DNA from: Clostridiales bacterium
Lineage (GTDB): Bacteria > Bacillota > Clostridia > TANB77 > CAG-508
Reading direction: 5' to 3'
NCBI GenBank assembly: GCA_003518755.1
Contig: DOYA01000074.1
Coordinates: 1-17,021 of the forward strand
Length of the DNA: 17,021 nt
Part shown: positions 1-7,760 of the stretch, in pieces
Layout: each line of letters begins with the position of its first letter
Numbering within the stretch: position 1 is the stretch's first letter
Made by a program: the position numbers and the translations under genes
The notes under the pieces: model-generated
Databases searched by the model: none
What the model was told of the DNA's origin: nothing
The model's input: only the letters and a program-made list of their open reading frames with translations

Positions 1-22
1 TATAGAATTACAGTTTAGAAAC

Positions 23-68
23 AAAAAAAATGAACTTATTGATTTAAATTCAAAAAGTTCATTTTAAA
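23..68 (-). terminator. Probable intrinsic terminator, minus strand
   Basis: A 9-bp inverted repeat, AATGAACTT (29-37) and AAGTTCATT (55-63), has a 17-base loop. Read on the minus strand it is followed at once by a run of T (plus-strand A-run 23-30). The stem is AT-rich, so its strength is uncertain. It would end transcription of the integrase-like stub at 188-307. Confidence 0.55.
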
Positions 69-82
69 ATTTTTGGTGCAAA

Positions 83-108
83 GGCGGAAAACATATGCAA
101 AATCCGCC
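83..108. repeat. Small inverted repeat GGCGGA/TCCGCC
   Basis: GGCGGA (83-88) and TCCGCC (103-108) are perfectly complementary and are separated by 14 bases. This is locally unusually GC-rich in a very AT-rich stretch. It could be a hairpin, a recombinase site or the relic of a mobile element next to the integrase-like stub; nothing in the sequence decides which. Confidence 0.35.
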
Positions 109-187
109 AGACAAAAAATCTGTATTTAAAAGTTCTAAACGTAGTTGTTGCAACAATTGGCAATCTTTTGTTAATTGTGTTTTGACA

Positions 188-307
188 CTATCTAATCACA
201 CAAATTACATCTTTGGCTTTTAATTCAAAACTTTCTTTTGTCCAATGTGAGAATTCTCTCATTTTCATATCTTCTTTAATCTTTTGTAACAGTTCTTGAT
301 TAGTCAT
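188..307 (-). pseudogene. N-terminal fragment of a tyrosine recombinase/integrase
   Basis: This reading frame encodes 39 residues, starting MTNQELLQKIKEDMKMREFS and ending DVICVIR before a TAG. ATG at 307 has a good ribosome site (GAGGAG, 8 bases upstream), and a near-consensus sigma-A promoter lies just upstream (356-384). The pattern 'LL.KIK.DM..R.FS..T..S', followed by a helix starting 'KAKDVI', resembles the SAM-like core-binding N-terminus of phage-type (XerC/D-like) integrases, which normally run to about 300 residues. No catalytic domain (R..H-R-Y) follows in any frame out to the window edge, so I call it a truncated remnant. It might instead be a genuine small peptide gene, since its expression signals look intact. 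The identification rests on recalled family resemblance. Confidence 0.5.
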
Positions 308-355
308 CAAAAAAACTCCTCTACAATGTATTTGCAACTTTAAGTTACATAATGC

Positions 356-384
356 ATTATATCAGAGATTTTCTATATATTCAA
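356..384 (-). promoter_or_regulatory. Sigma-A-like promoter of the integrase-like stub
   Basis: On the minus strand, TTGAAT (384-379), a 17-base spacer and TATAAT (361-356) make an almost ideal vegetative promoter. The start codon of the 39-residue frame lies 49 bases downstream at 307. The promoter overlaps the tail of the decayed prepilin copy (stop codon 364-362). Confidence 0.65.
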
Positions 385-510
385 TATTGATTCTTTCTTC
401 AACATTCGTTCCATTGTTGCTTCGTAGCAATTTAATTGTTACTACTAAAGCAATTAAGGTAATACCTTTCTTTTGTTTTAATATTTTTTCCTTTTTTGAA
501 TATTCCTCCT
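362..510 (-). pseudogene. Decayed duplicate of a prepilin-like gene start
   Basis: From AGGAGGA (510-504) to about 430, the minus strand closely matches the start of the intact prepilin-like gene that begins at 1681, including the spacer between ribosome site and start. The start codon has changed from ATG to AAG (493-491). The frame then reads EKILKQKKGITLIALVVTI, loses the rest of the hydrophobic helix, and ends with KLLRSN...IEYIENL and TGA at 364-362. It therefore keeps the prepilin signal (KKG/ITLIA) but has no usable start and only half a transmembrane segment. It sits just downstream of the intact gene, so a tandem duplication followed by decay or internal deletion is the simplest reading. 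Confidence 0.65.
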
Positions 511-592
511 GTTATTTTGTGCAATGTATATGTTTATTTTATATACTTCTTTTTACCCTTTATCTCCCTGCATCACTATATTTTAAAATATC

Positions 593-1681
593 TTACTTTC
601 CACTGTCTTCATTAAATACTGAAATTTCAAATTCTTTAGATTTGCCTGATTTTTTTCCTGTTAAAATTATTTTTGTTTCACCTTCACTTATCCCTGTAAT
701 ATTACCTTCAGAATCAATCTGAACTACTTCTGAATTATTTGAGCTACATTGGAAATCTTCAAAAAAATCAATTAAAATAATTTCATCTTTAATATTTTTT
801 GTATCACCTACAGCAATACCTAATCCTGTTGTATTACCATTCATTAAATCCATGTCAGTTACTTCATTTTCATTATTAGATAGTTCGCTTATATTTGTAA
901 TATTTCTTTCATTATCATATATAAGTTTATAATATCGATTATCATAAAGTTTAACATATTCATACTGTTCGACTCCATTATATTTGATGCTTTCACTGTA
1001 ATCCTCAAACCTTTTCGTTGCAAACAATTGTAATATTGATACTTCTTCTATATTTTTACATTCTCCATAATTATCATAAATAAACAAATAATACAATCCA
1101 TCTATATCAAAAACTTCATATGATGCAGAAACAACAACACTACTTCCTCCACCTTCAACTGGTGTTGAATTTTCTTCATTCCATCCTGACACCCAAATAC
1201 CAGATAAATTCAAAGTATTATTTATTTCATCTTCGAAGTTGTAAGTCCCATTTCTATAATTTTTTGATATAAAATAGTCCTTTAATATGTTTAAATTGTT
1301 TCTATTAATTAATTCTTTTATCTCACCGTAACTGTTTATAGTGTATTGCCTTTTAGACTTTTCAAATGTTACTGTAATTGGATTACTTCCACTTGCATTC
1401 GCTCCTTCATTTGTTAATTCTGTATTCATATCTTCTGATGTTACTGGTGTTGAATTTCCATTACCTGCTTTTTTAGCTAATGCTGAATTATATGCAAGTG
1501 CTACAATTTCTTTTTCTTGTCCAATTTCTGTTTGAGTTTTAGCTTCTGTTGCTTTCTGTAAAATTCCATTATCCCCTGACAACATTGAAATTGATATACC
1601 AGCTAATATCAATAATACTATAATAGTAATAACTAATGCAATTAATGTTATACCTTTCTTTTGTTTAAAAATTTTTTCCAT
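593..1681 (-). CDS. Prepilin-like surface protein with C-terminal Ig-like (Big_2) domain
   Basis: The 362-residue protein is probably exported, processed like a type IV prepilin and anchored in the membrane or a pilus-like fibre. Residues 6-10 (KQKKG) followed by ITLIALVIT form a class III signal, with predicted cleavage between G10 and I11 and a hydrophobic helix over about 11-33. The usual Glu at mature position +5 is Ala, as I recall is common in this clostridial 'KGITLIALVITI' group. A helical stretch follows (about 34-70), then a variable Asn-rich middle. The last 60 residues contain 'NNSEVVQIDSEGNITGISEG', the signature of a bacterial Ig-like group 2 domain. The ATG at 1681 has AGGAGG upstream and a strong promoter at 1725-1753. 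No prepilin peptidase or assembly ATPase is in the window. Substrate or adhesion target is unknown. Confidence 0.75.
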   Translation of the reverse strand: MEKIFKQKKGITLIALVITIIVLLILAGISISMLSGDNGILQKATEAKTQTEIGQEKEIVALAYNSALAKKAGNGNSTPVTSEDMNTELTNEGANASGSNPITVTFEKSKRQYTINSYGEIKELINRNNLNILKDYFISKNYRNGTYNFEDEINNTLNLSGIWVSGWNEENSTPVEGGGSSVVVSASYEVFDIDGLYYLFIYDNYGECKNIEEVSILQLFATKRFEDYSESIKYNGVEQYEYVKLYDNRYYKLIYDNERNITNISELSNNENEVTDMDLMNGNTTGLGIAVGDTKNIKDEIILIDFFEDFQCSSNNSEVVQIDSEGNITGISEGETKIILTGKKSGKSKEFEISVFNEDSGK

Positions 1682-1724
1682 TTTTAAATATTCCTCCTAT
1701 TATTTAATAATTATATTGACTAAT

Positions 1725-1753
1725 ATAATATCAAATAATCAGAATAATTTCAA
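1725..1753 (-). promoter_or_regulatory. Sigma-A-like promoter of the prepilin-like gene
   Basis: On the minus strand, TTGAAA (1753-1748), a 17-base spacer and TATTAT (1730-1725) match the vegetative consensus at 10 of 12 positions or close to it. The start codon at 1681 is 43 bases downstream. The AT repeat at 1771-1801 lies just upstream and could act as an UP-like element (inference). Confidence 0.65.
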
Positions 1754-1770
1754 TACTTCAAAAATCACTG

Positions 1771-1801
1771 TAATAAATAAATAAATAAATATATATATAT
1801 A
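1771..1801. repeat. AAAT and AT simple-sequence repeats
   Basis: About four copies of a TAAA/AAAT unit run into about six AT dinucleotides. The repeat sits directly upstream of the -35 of the prepilin-like gene. Such tracts can change length by slippage, so variable expression of this surface protein is possible but not shown. Nothing else is evident in the intergenic stretch 1754-1897. Confidence 0.6.
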
Positions 1802-1897
1802 CTCTCACAATATTTTTAAGGATTGTTACATTTATATTAAGTTTTGATTACATAGTTATTACAAGTCTTAATATCAAACTCATTTACTAAATCTATT

Positions 1898-2849
1898 TTA
1901 ATCATTCAAAAAATTCATTACTAAATCAATTATTACATCCTTTTCTTTTGGATTTGATTCAGCTATTAAAAGAGTAAGAGCTGCTAAAGTATTATTATCA
2001 ATTGTTAGTTTTCCGATCTTTATATAAAATCCCATAAAAATTCAAGAAATATATAAATAAAGTAGCTGCAATACGTTTATTACCATCTGCAAAAACATGA
2101 TTCTTTACAATTAAGTATAGGAAATTTGCTCCTTTTTCTTCTATACTTTTATAAATATCTTGTCCTGCAAAACTTTGATAGATATTACCAATAATTGATT
2201 CTAGTCCTTTGTCTCTTTCTACAGCAAATAAAGTACTTTCTTGATTAAATCTTAATTTATCAATAACTTCTAAGCAGTCTTCATATTTAATCATTCGTTC
2301 ATCAGTGTTTCCTTTAATCTTTTTTAAAGTTCTGTGATCATAATCATCCAATAAATCTAGTGCTTTTGAATATCCACCAATTACTTTTAATATTTCTTTT
2401 GCATCATCGCCTTCTAAACGTTCATCTATTCTATTTGCAATATCAATTAATTTAACAGTCTTTTCTAAGTATTCTAATCTTTTTTGATTTATAGAATAGC
2501 CTTTTATCATATAGTCTTTTAATATTGCAGTTGCCCATTTTCTAAACATAATACCACGTTTACTATTTACTCTGTATCCAACTGATATAATCATATCAAG
2601 ATTATAATATTGAACTTTATAAGTTTTTCCATCTTCAGCAGTATGCTCAAAAAATGAGCATACTGAATTTTCTTCTAATTCTTCATCTTTATAAATATTT
2701 TGAATATGTCTTGTAATTGTTCTCCTATCTTTATCAAATAATTCTGCCATCTGCTTTTGTGTTAGCCACACAGTTTCATCTTTTAAGTTTACCTCTAATT
2801 TTACTCCTTGGTTTTCAAATAAAATAATTTCATTCTTTTTTTCGTCCAT
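1898..2849 (-). pseudogene. RhuM-Fic (Doc-type) family gene, frameshifted near its 3' end
   Basis: The N-terminal part (about residues 10-120: VWLTQKQMAELF, RRTITRHIQNI, then SVGYRVNSKRGIMFRKWA) is the RhuM/phage-antirepressor-like DNA-binding region. The C-terminal part carries HVFADGNKR (residues 251-259), the H-x-F-x-D-G-N-K-R form of the Fic/Doc motif; Fic proteins transfer AMP and Doc proteins transfer phosphate to target proteins. The first frame stops at TGA 2000-1998 after 283 residues. Without the base at 2015, the reading continues from YKD as GKLTIDNNTLAALTLLIAES... to VMNFLND and TAA at 1900-1898. That is the usual family end and gives 316 residues. One inserted base therefore cuts off the last roughly 38 residues, but the Fic motif itself remains. 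ATG 2849 has AAAGGA upstream and a perfect promoter at 2941-2969. It may be a mutation or a base-call error. No antitoxin partner is visible. Confidence 0.8.
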
Positions 2850-2940
2850 AAGAATACATCCTTTTCTATAAATTTAGTTCTTATTATTTTTATTGTTACA
2901 TTTAAAAGTTCATTTTTATCATTTACGAACTATTGTTTTT

Positions 2941-2969
2941 ATTATATTTGATATTTTGATATCTGTCAA
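2941..2969 (-). promoter_or_regulatory. Perfect-consensus sigma-A promoter for the RhuM-Fic gene
   Basis: On the minus strand, TTGACA (2969-2964), a 17-base spacer and TATAAT (2946-2941) match the consensus at all 12 positions. The spacer contains GATAT...ATATC-like symmetry. The start codon is about 92 bases downstream, leaving a leader of about 85 bases. Such a strong promoter would usually be held in check by a repressor, and the RhuM DNA-binding region could serve that role (inference). Confidence 0.75.
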
Positions 2970-2990
2970 CAAATTTTTTGGAATTTTATT

Positions 2991-3027
2991 AAAAAAATGT
3001 ACCACCCTTTAACTTAAAAGGTGGTAC
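2991..3027 (-). terminator. Intrinsic terminator after the 302-residue hypothetical gene
   Basis: GTACCACC (2999-3006) pairs with GGTGGTAC (3020-3027), with further AT pairs inside after one mismatch. On the minus strand the stem is followed by ATTTTTTT (plus 2998-2991). It lies between the stop at 3094 and the promoter at 2941-2969, separating the two transcription units. Confidence 0.85.
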
Positions 3028-3093
3028 AAAAAATAGCCCAGTATAAAAGTTTTGTGCAAAAAGGAATAGGTATAATAGCGACAACGTATTTAA

Positions 3094-4002
3094 TTACTCC
3101 ATTAAATATTGTTTATACACTGCATTTCTTAAAAGATTATATAATGTTTTACTTTCATCAAACTTTATAGAATTATCTTTTTCTTCTAAATATTCTTTAT
3201 AATTTAAGCAATTTAATTCATTAACTTCTTGCAATAAATAATATTGTTGTTTCGGAATAATTAAATTAGCAGTAAAATCAATAGCATTATTTTCATCATC
3301 AAGTATAAATGAGTGATAATAACTATAATCTATACCTTTTTTACATATTGATGTTACTGCCTTAAACATTTCATATTTTTCTATTATATAAAATGAAATT
3401 TCGTGGCATCCATCTTGAATTTTTTCTCCTAATTTTCCTATAAAATCTAATGTTTCTTTATCCTTTATAAAGCTATCTTCTGCTCCCATAAATTGAATCT
3501 TTCCAAAGTCTTTTGAAATAATTTCATGAGTATCATCTTCATATACAATCATTTTTTCTATAATATTAGCTGATTTTAAAATATCATATAATAAATTTGT
3601 ATTCGATTTATTTCTAGTTACGCCTAATATTAGTGAATATATCAATCCTTTTTTAAATCTTTCATAATCTGCTCCAATATAGTTTAATCCATCTAATAAT
3701 TGTTTATTATAGAATTTAAAAAGCCATACTTTTAATTTATTAAATACTTCTAGACTATTGTTAGTATTAGCAATTTTAAATAAGTCATCATCTATATTGT
3801 TATTTATATATTTAATTAAGTTTTCAACATTTTCTTGTTCTACTTTATACCATAGAGTTTCTTTTTTATTACAATATTCTGATAACTTCATATTACTATT
3901 CTTACCTTTCAAGCCCATATTTTCTTTTTTTCTATCTGTTTCAGATCTTACTGTAGAAGTTGTTGCATCAACAGCATTTTCTAGTAATTCCAGTCTTAAC
4001 AT
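3094..4002 (-). CDS. Hypothetical protein, possible papain/transglutaminase-like fold
   Basis: I do not recognise this 302-residue protein with certainty. It has no signal peptide or membrane segment. The C-terminal half has the order Cys199 (DGCHEIS), His230 (YSYYHSFIL) and Asp242 (NNAIDFTANLII), followed by PKQQYYLL. This resembles the Cys...His-S-x-(I/V)...(I/V)-D-(Y/F)-T-x-N pattern that I associate with uncharacterised papain- or transglutaminase-like hydrolases; that is inference. The N-terminal half is helical and charged. The start is uncertain: ATG 4002 has no clear ribosome site. A more typical N-terminus would be ATG 3891 (MKLSEYCNKK), which has AAAGG about 15 bases upstream, so the first 37 residues may not be translated. 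A good terminator follows at 2991-3027. It lies among decayed genes and next to RhuM-Fic, which suggests an accessory role. Confidence 0.6.
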   Translation of the reverse strand: MLRLELLENAVDATTSTVRSETDRKKENMGLKGKNSNMKLSEYCNKKETLWYKVEQENVENLIKYINNNIDDDLFKIANTNNSLEVFNKLKVWLFKFYNKQLLDGLNYIGADYERFKKGLIYSLILGVTRNKSNTNLLYDILKSANIIEKMIVYEDDTHEIISKDFGKIQFMGAEDSFIKDKETLDFIGKLGEKIQDGCHEISFYIIEKYEMFKAVTSICKKGIDYSYYHSFILDDENNAIDFTANLIIPKQQYYLLQEVNELNCLNYKEYLEEKDNSIKFDESKTLYNLLRNAVYKQYLME

Positions 4003-4030
4003 ACTTAGTTAAATTAGATACTTTAAAAAT

Positions 4031-4217
4031 TTATTTTGGATTATTATCTATAGCTTTACTTACTGAACTTCCTAGTTGATATGTTCCGTTGTATTCTTGA
4101 TTATCGACTGTAATAGTATATTGTACTGATATAGCAAAATTACGGTTTCACCTTCAATATCTTTTGGTGAATTGTTTATATCATACCATTTTAATTCTGT
4201 GCCTTCTGTTGGATTAT
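4031..4217 (-). pseudogene. Remnant of the 3' end of an unidentified gene
   Basis: A minus-strand frame reads NPTEGTELKWYDINNSPKDI, then EGETV. After a one-base frame slip near 4139-4143 it continues as FAISVQYTITVDNQEYNGTY and QLGSSVSKAIDNNPK, with stop TAA at 4033-4031. Both halves look like normal protein, and one added A in the short A/T run would join them. The segment has no start and overlaps the last codons of the MFS gene (ends 4191) in another frame. It looks like the C-terminal part of a beta-rich, perhaps surface, protein that was fused next to the MFS gene by a deletion or insertion. The parent family is not recognised. Confidence 0.45.
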
Positions 4218-5324
4218 TTTATCATCCGTTTTTTTTAAAAAAATACTAAGGCTTATACATAAAAGAGTAATGTAAATCATTGTTTTTAACTTCAAGTTAA
4301 ATATTACAAATATAAATGTAACAATTGTTCTAAAAGAATTCTGAATTATTTCATATGTAAGATTGTAATTAGTATATTCGAATTTTTTGCTTAATGTATA
4401 AAACTCTTTATTAATTGATAATTCATACATTTTTGTTACAAATCCTTCGAAAACAGAAATTAACAATAATGCATATCCTACAGAATTTACTTTTAAAGTA
4501 AAAACTATTACAGTTAAAATAACTGATATAGTTAAAAAATTATTATTTGATTTATCAAGAGTTTTACCAAATAAGTAAGTAAAAACTATTAAAGATAAAT
4601 TAGTTATTAAATTTACAATTCCTATAGTTTGATAAGTATTTTTAACATATATAAAAATATATAAAGGAATTAAAAATTTTACAACATTCAAAAGCTCGTA
4701 AGAACCAAATAAGTAAATATTATTCTTTGGGATTTGTCTTAAAGTTTTGCATAATTCTATTTTTTTATTTGTTGTATCTTTTTTAAATGTAAGAAAATAC
4801 AAAGGTACAATACTTGCAGTAAAAAGTACAATTGCTATTATAGTTAATATATTCAAACTGATATAATCTAATATTATTGAACCTATATAAGCAGAAACTA
4901 TAACTCCTATTTGATTAATTATACTAATAATAGAATATGTGGTAGAAATATCATTATTTTTAATTACTCTAAGATTATAGTACCTTCTTGCTATCCAATA
5001 TCCACGTCTATAAACAGCATACAATACAGCAATGCTAAATAAATACCAGATATTGTTTGTCATAAAATTTAATAGAATTTGGAGTATTAAAAAAGCAACT
5101 ATACCAATAATTGACAGTATTTTATAATTAAATTTTTGTGATAAATATACAGATGGATAGCTTATAATTAAAGATACTGCATTAGCTATAAAATAATAAA
5201 ATAGAATGCTTTTTAAATCAAAACCAAATTTAAATAATATTACAGGAATAAATACTTCAATCAAGTTTCTTGAAAATGTTGATAGAAATACATATATTCC
5301 AAATTTTTTTTGATTTGTATCCAT
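4191..5324 (-). CDS. Major facilitator superfamily transporter
   Basis: The 377-residue integral membrane protein has about 10-12 hydrophobic segments spread over its whole length and a positively charged loop (YRRGYWIARRYY, about residues 104-115) at the usual place between TM2-TM4. Size and topology fit a compact MFS permease; the substrate cannot be read from the sequence. GGGAG lies 9 bases before ATG 5324, and only 13 bases separate it from the MATE stop, so the two are co-transcribed and translationally close. The C-terminus (DDKIIQQKAQN) runs into the gene remnant at 4031-4217, so the native end may have been replaced by a few foreign codons. No terminator is visible after the stop. 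Confidence 0.7.
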   Translation of the reverse strand: MDTNQKKFGIYVFLSTFSRNLIEVFIPVILFKFGFDLKSILFYYFIANAVSLIISYPSVYLSQKFNYKILSIIGIVAFLILQILLNFMTNNIWYLFSIAVLYAVYRRGYWIARRYYNLRVIKNNDISTTYSIISIINQIGVIVSAYIGSIILDYISLNILTIIAIVLFTASIVPLYFLTFKKDTTNKKIELCKTLRQIPKNNIYLFGSYELLNVVKFLIPLYIFIYVKNTYQTIGIVNLITNLSLIVFTYLFGKTLDKSNNNFLTISVILTVIVFTLKVNSVGYALLLISVFEGFVTKMYELSINKEFYTLSKKFEYTNYNLTYEIIQNSFRTIVTFIFVIFNLKLKTMIYITLLCISLSIFLKKTDDKIIQQKAQN

Positions 5325-5337
5325 TATTTACTCCCTA

Positions 5338-6690
5338 TTAACTTAGTGTATTTAAAACTTTCTTTAAGGTATTCAAGTAAAGGATAATAGCAATTATCAT
5401 TGTAAAGATTTCTGCTATAGTAAATGAAATCCATATTCCATTTATTCCAATTAATTTTTTTAATAAAATGATAAATGGTAAAGTAAAAATAATCTGTCTA
5501 GATAAATTAACTATTAAACTATATAATCCATTACCCAATGCCTGAAATGTTGCAGACAAGGTTAAACTTATTCCAGCAAATATAAATCCAATTGCTAAAA
5601 TTCTAAATGCAGGAATTGCAACATTAAAAATATCATCTGGTACATTATAGATTTGAATTATTTGTTTAGTTCCTAATAAAAATACTAATTCTCCAATTAA
5701 TGTAACACCTACTGATATTTTTAAAAAAGTTTTAATAGTTTCAAAAACTCTTTGCTTATTCTTTGCTCCCCAATTATATGCAATTATTGGTATCATACCA
5801 TAATTAAAGCCATATACTATTATTATTACAAATTTTTGTAATTGACAATATATACCCCATACAGAAATTGCATTATCTGAAAACTCTCCAAGTACTTTAT
5901 TTAAAATTAATGTAATAAATGAAGCTACGGATTCCAAAATCATCGTTGGTAGTCCGACTTTATAGATATCTTTAAATATTGATTTTTCAATTTTTAATTT
6001 TAATAATTCATTTAATGTAAATATATTATCTTTTAATATAATTATCATACCAATCATCATTCCAATAAATTGTCCAATTACTGATGAAATTGCTGCTCCA
6101 GAAATGCCTAATGCAGGTATACCAAAGTAACCAAATATTAAAATTGGATCTAAAATTAAATTTATAATCGCTCCTCCAAATTGAATTATCATACTTGATT
6201 TTGTTTTTCCATAAGCTTCTAAAATTTTTTCAAATAAAATTTGATATAAACTCCAAATTGAAAACAAGCTAATTATTGACAAATAATTATTTCCCAATTT
6301 TTTTATATTTTCATTTTGTGTAAATAATCCAAAAAAACTATGTAAACTTAATTTACTAGCAATAACAATTACAACCCAGCTTATAAAAGTAACAATAAAG
6401 CCAAATTTAATAATACTTTTAGTTTTCCCTTCGTTTTTTTCTCCCAATGTTTTTGCAAGTAATGCATTAAGACCAATTGATGTTCCCAACGCAATTGCTG
6501 TTATTATTGATTGAACAGGAATAGATAATGCAGCTGCTGTTAATGCATTATTACTTATTTTAGATATAAACATTGTATCAACAATTCCATATAAAGCAAT
6601 AGATATCATTGATATTACCATTGGTATTGAAATCTTAAATGCTAGTTTATTAATTGGCATAGTTTCCATATCATTAGATATATTTTTCAT
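5338..6690 (-). CDS. MATE-family efflux transporter
   Basis: At 450 residues with about 12 transmembrane segments, this has the usual length of MATE exporters, which expel cationic drugs or metabolites in exchange for Na+ or H+. Visible family features are the N-terminal 'INKLAFKISIPMVISMISIALYGIVDTMFI', conserved across bacterial MATE proteins, and the repeat of that plan in the second half, with 'DIYKVGLPTMI' opening the C-terminal lobe. 'NNALTAAALSIPVQSI' follows TM1. ATG 6690 has AAGGAG 6 bases upstream. It begins 18 bases after the YitT-family stop and ends 13 bases before the MFS gene. The three form an operon of membrane proteins. The substrate is unknown. Confidence 0.88.
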   Translation of the reverse strand: MKNISNDMETMPINKLAFKISIPMVISMISIALYGIVDTMFISKISNNALTAAALSIPVQSIITAIALGTSIGLNALLAKTLGEKNEGKTKSIIKFGFIVTFISWVVIVIASKLSLHSFFGLFTQNENIKKLGNNYLSIISLFSIWSLYQILFEKILEAYGKTKSSMIIQFGGAIINLILDPILIFGYFGIPALGISGAAISSVIGQFIGMMIGMIIILKDNIFTLNELLKLKIEKSIFKDIYKVGLPTMILESVASFITLILNKVLGEFSDNAISVWGIYCQLQKFVIIIVYGFNYGMIPIIAYNWGAKNKQRVFETIKTFLKISVGVTLIGELVFLLGTKQIIQIYNVPDDIFNVAIPAFRILAIGFIFAGISLTLSATFQALGNGLYSLIVNLSRQIIFTLPFIILLKKLIGINGIWISFTIAEIFTMIIAIILYLNTLKKVLNTLS

Positions 6691-6708
6691 TTGGTTCTCC
6701 TTGCTTTC

Positions 6709-7692
6709 TTATACTAAATTTTTTTCAAAAGTTCCTTTTATATCTACACCATCAGTACCTGATATAAAAGCATTTGAATCAAACTCATTCATATGTCTTG
6801 CTAATCGCATTTTCTCGTACTTATTTAATACAGTATATGTTATATATGTTTTTGTTTCTGTATAGCCACCTGTTGCTTCCCAATATGTGGCACCTCTATT
6901 TAAATCTTTATTGATAAATTTAATAATTTTTTCAGGATGTTTTTTAGTAAAAATAAATACTTCAGAGCAGATATTTTGCATATGAGTTTTATCAATCATT
7001 ATTGTTTCAAAAACAGCAAACAATATTGAATAAAGCATTGTTTCTATACCATATTTTAATCCGCAAATACTATAAACAATAATATTAAATATAAGATTAA
7101 TATTTCCAACTGAAACATTGTTATATCTTTTGCTTAAGTCTATGCCTATTATGTCTGTTCCACCTGTAGAACTTCCTGTACTTAAAGCCATGCCTACTCC
7201 AATTCCTGCTAATATTCCACCTATCAAAACATTTGGAAGTAAATCTTGAATTATTGGTTGATTAGGTATTGGTATAATCATTAAGAACAAAGAATTAACA
7301 GAAACAGCAAATAAAGTTCTTATAAAAAACACTCTACTAATTCTTTTAAAAGCAATTACAAAAAGTGGTATATTAATTAAATAGTAAATTATTGAACTTA
7401 TATCAAAGTTCATATTTAATTTAAAAATTGAGTTTATTGCAGTTCTGATTAATTGTGATAATCCAAGTGTTCCTCCAGTATATAAATTATTTGGTACTAT
7501 AAATAGATTTATTGCTAATGAGCATAAAAATAGTCCTAATATACATTTTGCAAATTTAAACCATCCCCAATTAAAAAGTTTAAAAATACTAATTCTATTC
7601 TTAAGACTATTTATATCAGCATTTTTTTCAATGTTTACTACGTCTTGTTTTTTATCTAAAACTTCATTCATTATTATTAAAAATCCTTTCAT
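6709..7692 (-). CDS. YitT family membrane protein (DUF2179 C-terminus)
   Basis: This protein of 327 residues belongs to the YitT family: five to six transmembrane helices (about residues 45-235), containing the family hallmark GMALSTGSSTGGTDIIG, then a soluble C-terminal DUF2179 domain (about 240-320: 'CSEVFIFTKKHPEKIIKFI', 'RGATYWEATGGYTETKTYI'). The molecular function of YitT proteins is not established; transport is often proposed. Two starts are possible: ATG 7692 with only a weak AAAAGA site, or ATG 7671 (MNEVLDKK) with AAAGGA 12 bases upstream. The first transmembrane helix begins well after both. It is the first gene of the YitT-MATE-MFS operon and lies just after the rho terminator; I saw no clear separate promoter. 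Confidence 0.88.
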   Translation of the reverse strand: MKGFLIIMNEVLDKKQDVVNIEKNADINSLKNRISIFKLFNWGWFKFAKCILGLFLCSLAINLFIVPNNLYTGGTLGLSQLIRTAINSIFKLNMNFDISSIIYYLINIPLFVIAFKRISRVFFIRTLFAVSVNSLFLMIIPIPNQPIIQDLLPNVLIGGILAGIGVGMALSTGSSTGGTDIIGIDLSKRYNNVSVGNINLIFNIIVYSICGLKYGIETMLYSILFAVFETIMIDKTHMQNICSEVFIFTKKHPEKIIKFINKDLNRGATYWEATGGYTETKTYITYTVLNKYEKMRLARHMNEFDSNAFISGTDGVDIKGTFEKNLV

Positions 7693-7718
7693 GTTATATC
7701 TTTTATGTATTAAAAACC

Positions 7719-7755
7719 CTTAAAATAAACTAGGATCTATAAAATCCTAGTTTAT
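7719..7755 (-). terminator. Intrinsic terminator of rho
   Basis: ATAAACTAGGAT (7725-7736) pairs perfectly over 12 bp with ATCCTAGTTTAT (7744-7755), with a 7-base loop. On the minus strand the stem is followed by TTTAAGGGTTTTT. It starts 5 bases after the rho stop codon. The U-tract is interrupted, so some read-through into the YitT operon is possible. Confidence 0.75.
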
Positions 7756-7760
7756 TATGA

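Noticed and set aside
1..187. Continuation of the integrase-like stub in another frame (LLQQLRLELLNTDFLSGG)
   Set aside because: The frame is open but does not resemble the rest of an integrase and has no catalytic motifs.
2908..2930. GTTC...GAAC operator near the RhuM-Fic promoter
   Set aside because: The arms match over only four bases, which is expected by chance in sequence this AT-rich.
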